In this document: positions 60,059 through 64,000 of the stretch, piece after piece
Layout of the letters: every line of letters starts with the position of its first letter
How positions within the stretch are numbered: position 1 is the first letter of the stretch
From: Psychrobacter luti
GTDB lineage: Bacteria; Pseudomonadota; Gammaproteobacteria; Pseudomonadales; Moraxellaceae
Length of the DNA: 64,000 nt
Assembly: GCF_014192115.1 (NCBI RefSeq)
Contig: NZ_JACHXL010000006.1
Location: 39,313-103,312 of the forward strand
Direction of reading: 5' to 3'
Position numbers and translations under genes: made by a program
The notes under the pieces: generated by a model
What the model saw: only the letters and a program-made list of their open reading frames with translations
What the model was told of the DNA's origin: nothing
Databases searched by the model: none

Positions 60059-60814
60059 TTAAACATTGTCTTTAACAAAAGGCACTAGACCATCACGGCG
60101 CATCCAAGTCGCGATAGAATAACGCTGACGATGAGCAATTTGCACCTGATGTTGTAAGTCACTATCAAATATGACCAGTCGATTGGCAACAGGCATAACA
60201 TTATGATGAATGCTATGCTTATCGACGATTTCTAAAGCCCCACCGTCATTATTGCTCCAATCATCATTGAGATAAAACACTGCCGAGATAACTCGCTCAT
60301 CACGCCCAGCCGGATTATCGCTATGCCATTGATAGCCAAAACCCACTGGATAACAAGCATAATGTGCTTCACTATGGCGAATACCGGCAAACAAGCTTTG
60401 ATTGAATAAAGCGGCAAGCGCATTGATACTTTCTAAATAGTAATAACCGGCAAAGAAATTTTCCGTAATCCATCTAATACGATCACCGCGAATATCGCTA
60501 ACCCGAATACCAGCCGTCAGCTCTGCGTCACGATACTCAATAAACCCGCTTTCGGATTGCAAGGCTAATAGTGCTTTATTCTCAAACACCCCATCAATAA
60601 TCATCCAACCATCATCTACAAACTTATCGAGCTGCGTATCGGTAAGCTTATTTTGCCAATCGACATCAAAGTCTGATAACTCTAATACGTGCTGAGTCGG
60701 CAGCTTTTGGCTATCGTCGCCATCATGCGGAAATAGCAATGGTGGGTTATCCTGCCCAATCGGATTATCGACGACTAACTGTGTTACCTCAAGATTGCTA
60801 ATAATCTGCGTCAT
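60059..60814 (-). CDS. 2OG-Fe(II) oxygenase
   Basis: A 251-residue dioxygenase of the prolyl 4-hydroxylase-like type. The iron ligands are H164 and D166 (GYQWHSDNPAG) and H222 (DLQHQV), and the 2-oxoglutarate-binding residue is probably Arg231 (RQRYSIATW). The N-terminal ~55 residues are not part of the fold. No substrate can be assigned; it is divergent from rlmJ. Confidence 0.82.
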   Translation of the reverse strand: MTQIISNLEVTQLVVDNPIGQDNPPLLFPHDGDDSQKLPTQHVLELSDFDVDWQNKLTDTQLDKFVDDGWMIIDGVFENKALLALQSESGFIEYRDAELTAGIRVSDIRGDRIRWITENFFAGYYYLESINALAALFNQSLFAGIRHSEAHYACYPVGFGYQWHSDNPAGRDERVISAVFYLNDDWSNNDGGALEIVDKHSIHHNVMPVANRLVIFDSDLQHQVQIAHRQRYSIATWMRRDGLVPFVKDNV

Positions 60815-60954
60815 TTTGTCTCGCCGTTATAAATAAACATGCCATTCGCTGTCAATACACAGCCAATTCATGCCTTTTTACCAAAACCATCGTTATCTTT
60901 TACCCTGTCTATGCTACCATAGATGCAATTTTTCTTATTTAAACTTTTGATCTT

Positions 60955-61830
60955 ATGAATTATAAACACGCCTATCACGCTGGTAACTTTGCCGATGTCG
61001 TTAAACACATTTTATTGGTACAACTACTGAATCAAATGGGGCAAAAAAACAAACCTTTTTATGTGCTGGATGCTTATGGCGGTCGTGGACTGTATTCGCT
61101 CGGCAGTGAAGAGGCGCGCAAAACAGGTGAATCCAAAGGTGGTATCCAAGCCTTAGTAAAGGCTGACGTCGAAAAAGCACCGACGGCAGTCAAAGACTAT
61201 ATGGAAGGCATTAAGCAAGCCCGTTTCACTTATGACAAAAAAGTCTATCCTGGTTCGCCGTGGTGGATTGCTCATCATGTGGAGAAAAACCCTGATGCCG
61301 GCGTACGCGCTGAAGCGTTTGAGGCAAAAGCCAGCGAATATGATGCTTTGAACTATCAGCTGCATAAATTGCCAATTGGTATTCATCATCGTAATGCGTT
61401 TGAGGGAATCGCTGCCGTTATTCCACCAAAAGAGAAGCGCGGTCTGATTTTCCTTGACCCTCCTTACGAGCAAGAGCATAAAGACTTTACACGCCTGATT
61501 AATCTGTTGGTCGCCTCTTATGAGAAATGGCCACAGGGCACTTATGCCTTATGGTATCCGATAAAAAATATCGAAGCGGTTGAGCTGTTCCATAAAAAGC
61601 TTAAGCGTACTGAGATGAGACGTCAATTGGTCTGTGAGCTCAATATTTATCCTAACGATATCGCCGTAGGTCTGAATGGTACAGGTCTACTAATTATCAA
61701 TCCGCCTTGGCAGTTTGACAATCATGCGCGTGAGATATTACGTTTCTTACAGCCTGTATTAAAAGTTGAAGATGCACCAGACTTGTCGGCAGACAGTGCA
61801 ACCAATGTACGCTGGTTGGTTGGCGAATAA
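60955..61830 (+). CDS. rlmJ: 23S rRNA (adenine2030-N6)-methyltransferase
   Basis: A 291-residue RlmJ that methylates A2030 of 23S rRNA. The N-terminal MNYKHAYHAGNFADVVKH is diagnostic. The catalytic DPPY motif is in FLDPPYEQEHKDF, about residue 165, and ALWYPIKN follows. It starts close to the 5' side of pssA. Confidence 0.94.
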   Translation: MNYKHAYHAGNFADVVKHILLVQLLNQMGQKNKPFYVLDAYGGRGLYSLGSEEARKTGESKGGIQALVKADVEKAPTAVKDYMEGIKQARFTYDKKVYPGSPWWIAHHVEKNPDAGVRAEAFEAKASEYDALNYQLHKLPIGIHHRNAFEGIAAVIPPKEKRGLIFLDPPYEQEHKDFTRLINLLVASYEKWPQGTYALWYPIKNIEAVELFHKKLKRTEMRRQLVCELNIYPNDIAVGLNGTGLLIINPPWQFDNHAREILRFLQPVLKVEDAPDLSADSATNVRWLVGE

Positions 61831-61840
61831 GGATATCGTT

Positions 61841-62758
61841 ATGACGACTGATCACTCATCAAATAGCTTAGTAGCCGACAAGGTTATGGATGACGGTTTG
61901 GTAAAAGAGCCATTGTTACAAGATAGCGCCGCCACCCAGCCGCCTTTTATCGATGAGCATGAGTTCAATATTCGCCTAGCGGATAATGACAATTATGATG
62001 GCTTAACTTTTGAGGTGATTGAAGCAGAAGTTGCAGAAGGCAAGCGCGTGGTCAGTCGCGGTGTGTATTTAGCGCCCAATCTCATCACAACCTTATCCTT
62101 ACTGTCGGGTTTTTACTCTATTTTAGCCAGTACCCAAGGTGAGTTTTATAAAGCATCATTGGCGATTTTCTTATCCGCTATCCTTGATGGCGCTGATGGG
62201 CGGGTCGCGCGCATGCTCAATGCACAAAGCCCTTTTGGCGAGCAGTATGATTCACTTGCCGATATGCTGGCCTTTGGGGTTGCACCTGCAATTTTGATTT
62301 ATAGCTTTGCTTTAGAGCCTTTAGGTCGTGTTGGGTTAGGATGTGCATTTGTCTTTACCGCTTGCGCCGCTTTCCGCCTCGCGCGTTTTAATGTTCAGAT
62401 TGGTGAAGTTGATAAAAAGTACTTTGTCGGTTTGGCGAGTCCGCTTGCTGCTATCTTGGTTACGGCAGCGGTGATGGTTGCGGTCGATCATAACGAATGG
62501 ATCGGACAATACGATACGGTGGTGATGTTCTTATTTGCCGCGTGGGTAGTTATCTGCGGCTTATTGATGGTCAGTAACGTCAAATACTATAGTTTTAAAG
62601 AGTTTGATAAAAAGAAAGTGCCTTTTGTGGTGCTTATCATTGGCGTGCTGGTCATGAGTATCATCTTATATGATATCCCTGTGGGCATCTTAGCTATTGG
62701 TATCATCTATGCTTTATCGGGAATCTTTACCACGCTAAAAAGCAAAGCCACCAGTTAA
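61841..62758 (+). CDS. pssA: CDP-diacylglycerol-serine O-phosphatidyltransferase
   Basis: A 305-residue membrane enzyme that makes phosphatidylserine, the precursor of phosphatidylethanolamine. The CDP-alcohol motif D-G-x2-A-R-x8-G-x3-D-x3-D is complete: DGRVARMLNAQSPFGEQYDS, ending LAD. Several helices follow. The ATG at 61841 (MTTDHSSNS) follows AAGGA closely; the longer frame into rlmJ is ignored. The ~60-residue acidic N-terminal tail is unusual. Only 10 bases after rlmJ. Confidence 0.92.
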   Translation: MTTDHSSNSLVADKVMDDGLVKEPLLQDSAATQPPFIDEHEFNIRLADNDNYDGLTFEVIEAEVAEGKRVVSRGVYLAPNLITTLSLLSGFYSILASTQGEFYKASLAIFLSAILDGADGRVARMLNAQSPFGEQYDSLADMLAFGVAPAILIYSFALEPLGRVGLGCAFVFTACAAFRLARFNVQIGEVDKKYFVGLASPLAAILVTAAVMVAVDHNEWIGQYDTVVMFLFAAWVVICGLLMVSNVKYYSFKEFDKKKVPFVVLIIGVLVMSIILYDIPVGILAIGIIYALSGIFTTLKSKATS

Positions 62759-62799
62759 CGCTATGATTGCTTTATAGTAGATATTAGCTAGACATGCAC

Positions 62800-62835
62800 A
62801 AAAAAACTGCCTATTAAAAAATAGGCGGTTTTTTT
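62800..62835 (+). terminator. Terminator after pssA
   Basis: AACTGCCTATT and AATAGGCGGTT (one G-U), A-run before and seven T after. The rest of the 288-base gap shows no feature. Confidence 0.8.
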
Positions 62836-63046
62836 GTGAGAAATATTTATAGGATAAATAATAAGGTTGAAAGTTCAGAATATAAGTAGAGGAGTTTAAT
62901 ACAAAAGACTAAGAATGAATTTTAATAGGATGCCTTATAAAGTGCTATGGTATAGATTCTTCATTCAATATTGAAGTGTCGTTCTAAAAAGTATCATTTT
63001 AACATTGGTATTTCTATGACTTCATATAGTCAAAGTCGAGGTTATT

Positions 63047-63598
63047 ATGCTGAACTTACCTAGTTTTAAGCGCCCATTGTCTATCTCAAATGTATCAGCG
63101 TACCTATTAAAAGGGGTAATGGCAGGTACTTTACTTTCATTATCATTCGTTTCAATATCTTCGCATGCTTCTACTAGCAACTCAGTAAGCCCTATATCTC
63201 GCGCTGAAGCGGCTAATCCTGCTAACTTTTATCGTTTGAGTATTAACGGTGCTGCCGTTACTTCCGCATCAGCACCCTGTTCTATGAAAAAAGGGCTGAT
63301 TTCTTGTGGTCTTGAAAAGCTTAAACTCATCAATAGTAGTATTAATGAAGTGTCCGCGGATTATGATTTGGCGCAAACTTTCTTCTATCCATCAAAAGCC
63401 CAGCCCAAGACAGCCGTTGTTGTCATTACCCGTTCAGGTCTCATGGATGATAGTATTAGCGCAGAACGTTATCGTATTAGCTTTACTCTAAAAGGTAAGC
63501 CATCTGAATTAAGTTGGCATTGGGTTCAGTATGGTGTGCAATATCAATGTGTTCGCGGTAACAAGGCAGGAAAATGGACGAAGAATCTTTGCCCTTAA
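63047..63598 (+). CDS. Exported protein of unknown function
   Basis: A 183-residue protein with a signal peptide whose hydrophobic core is GVMAGTLLSLSFVSISSHA, cut probably after that Ala (about residue 42). The mature part has four cysteines (near 77, 87, 171 and 182), which could form two disulfides. No family is recognised. Confidence 0.6.
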   Translation: MLNLPSFKRPLSISNVSAYLLKGVMAGTLLSLSFVSISSHASTSNSVSPISRAEAANPANFYRLSINGAAVTSASAPCSMKKGLISCGLEKLKLINSSINEVSADYDLAQTFFYPSKAQPKTAVVVITRSGLMDDSISAERYRISFTLKGKPSELSWHWVQYGVQYQCVRGNKAGKWTKNLCP

Positions 63599-63664
63599 TA
63601 GCGCCTTAGATTGATAAACAGATTTAGCATTATCAAAAAATTAGAAATAAACCTTCAAACTCCC

Positions 63665-63692
63665 TTGACCCCCTTCCAAATACGCGTATAAT
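63665..63692 (+). promoter_or_regulatory. Strong promoter 1 of a tandem set
   Basis: TTGACC, 16 bases, TATAAT (63687-63692), followed by a GC-rich GCGCCC discriminator of the kind seen in stringently controlled rRNA promoters. Confidence 0.7.
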
Positions 63693-63809
63693 GCGCCCTA
63701 GTCGAAAGGGAAGGCGGATTGGAGAATGATTTATCATTCTAATAAACCTAACCGGACGGAGTAAATAATTTCTACTTTTAACTTAGTTTAAAATAAAATA
63801 ATTTACCTG

Positions 63810-63837
63810 TTGACTTAATGATTTAAACGTCTATAAT
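63810..63837 (+). promoter_or_regulatory. Strong promoter 2 of a tandem set
   Basis: TTGACT, 16 bases, TATAAT (63832-63837), then ACGCACC. Same strand and spacing as promoter 1, about 145 bases downstream. Confidence 0.7.
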
Positions 63838-63867
63838 ACGCACCTCGTTAAGACGAACTGGAATGAC

Positions 63868-63888
63868 TTATATGTAAATTACATATAA
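63868..63888. promoter_or_regulatory. Perfect palindrome between promoters 2 and 3
   Basis: TTATATGTAA, A, TTACATATAA: a perfect 10-bp inverted repeat with a 1-base centre. Its place after promoter 2 and before promoter 3 suits an operator, but no regulator is identified. Confidence 0.4.
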
Positions 63889-63927
63889 TAAACCCAGATA
63901 ACTTATTGAAACAATTTATAAAAAAGC

Positions 63928-63955
63928 TTGACAAACCAAATCATTATGATATGAT
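63928..63955 (+). promoter_or_regulatory. Strong promoter 3 of a tandem set
   Basis: TTGACA, 16 bases, TATGAT (63950-63955). About 118 bases after promoter 2. All three point out of the window; the transcribed gene is not visible. Confidence 0.65.
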
Positions 63956-64000
63956 AGTCAGCTCGCTTCAAGGCATAACCCATATGGTTTAAGCCAATGA

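Noticed and set aside
63693..63809. Possible tRNA between promoters 1 and 2
   Set aside because: No cloverleaf, T-loop GGTTCRANNCC or CCA end could be read; only a small GAATGAT/ATCATTC hairpin is there.

Overview
The window looks like a chromosomal segment of a gammaproteobacterium of the family Moraxellaceae, most likely Psychrobacter. The grounds are its moderate to low GC, the protein sequences (GroEL, RpoA and the ribosomal proteins read as Moraxellaceae type), the pyrB-pyrC' pair shared with Pseudomonas and Acinetobacter, the WrbA-DUF2069 pair and the split pntA. The genus is inferred from sequence style; no database was searched. Almost everything is core chromosome. No phage, transposase, CRISPR array, toxin-antitoxin or defence island was seen.

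Layout. 1-12764: the S10, spc and alpha ribosomal-protein operons in classical order, from the 3' end of rplD to rplQ, including secY, rpmJ and rpoA. The block is broken by three non-coding gaps (3645-3825, 5807-6030, 9585-9839) that carry promoter-like and hairpin signals. 12846-14479: two reverse genes, a YciO-type protein and EpmC (EF-P hydroxylase). 14690-18402: yceD-rpmF-fabD-fabG-acpP, linking a ribosomal protein to fatty-acid synthesis. 18728-23188: a Kbp-like BON/LysM protein, the divergent pair queG/nnr, and a secreted DUF4124 protein. 24035-27559: ilvI-ilvH-ilvC, branched-chain amino acid synthesis, behind a leader of about 650 nt. 27837-32958: a small membrane protein, a cold-shock protein with a long leader, etfB-etfA, and a JmjC-type oxygenase with a duplicated N-terminal module. 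33069-38268: an RNA methyltransferase, fbp, then pyrB with a catalytically degenerate dihydroorotase-like partner and a DUF2127 membrane protein. 38385-46466: four reverse envelope genes: a CPA1 antiporter, a DUF2254 protein, a large M66 (StcE-like) lipoprotein metalloprotease with proline-rich repeats and a ricin-type lectin tail, and a YihY-family protein. 46891-56649: wrbA, DUF2069, DUF3108, groES-groEL with a sigma-32-like promoter, yaaA, the three-gene pnt transhydrogenase and a thioesterase-like gene. 56824-63598: a lone iscX, GyrI-like and GNAT genes, dapE, a small lipoprotein, a 2OG-Fe(II) oxygenase, rlmJ, pssA and a secreted orphan. 63599-64000: three well-formed sigma-70 promoters in tandem pointing out of the window, probably towards an rRNA operon or another highly expressed unit.

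No wholly new multigene system is apparent. The most unusual items are the terminator-like hairpin inside the spc operon, the attenuator-like terminator ahead of pntAA, the inverted-repeat element at 46558-46711, the M66 lipoprotein, the duplicated module of the JmjC protein, and the triple promoter at the right edge. Start codons were chosen from Shine-Dalgarno spacing and family length; promoter and hairpin calls were made by eye.
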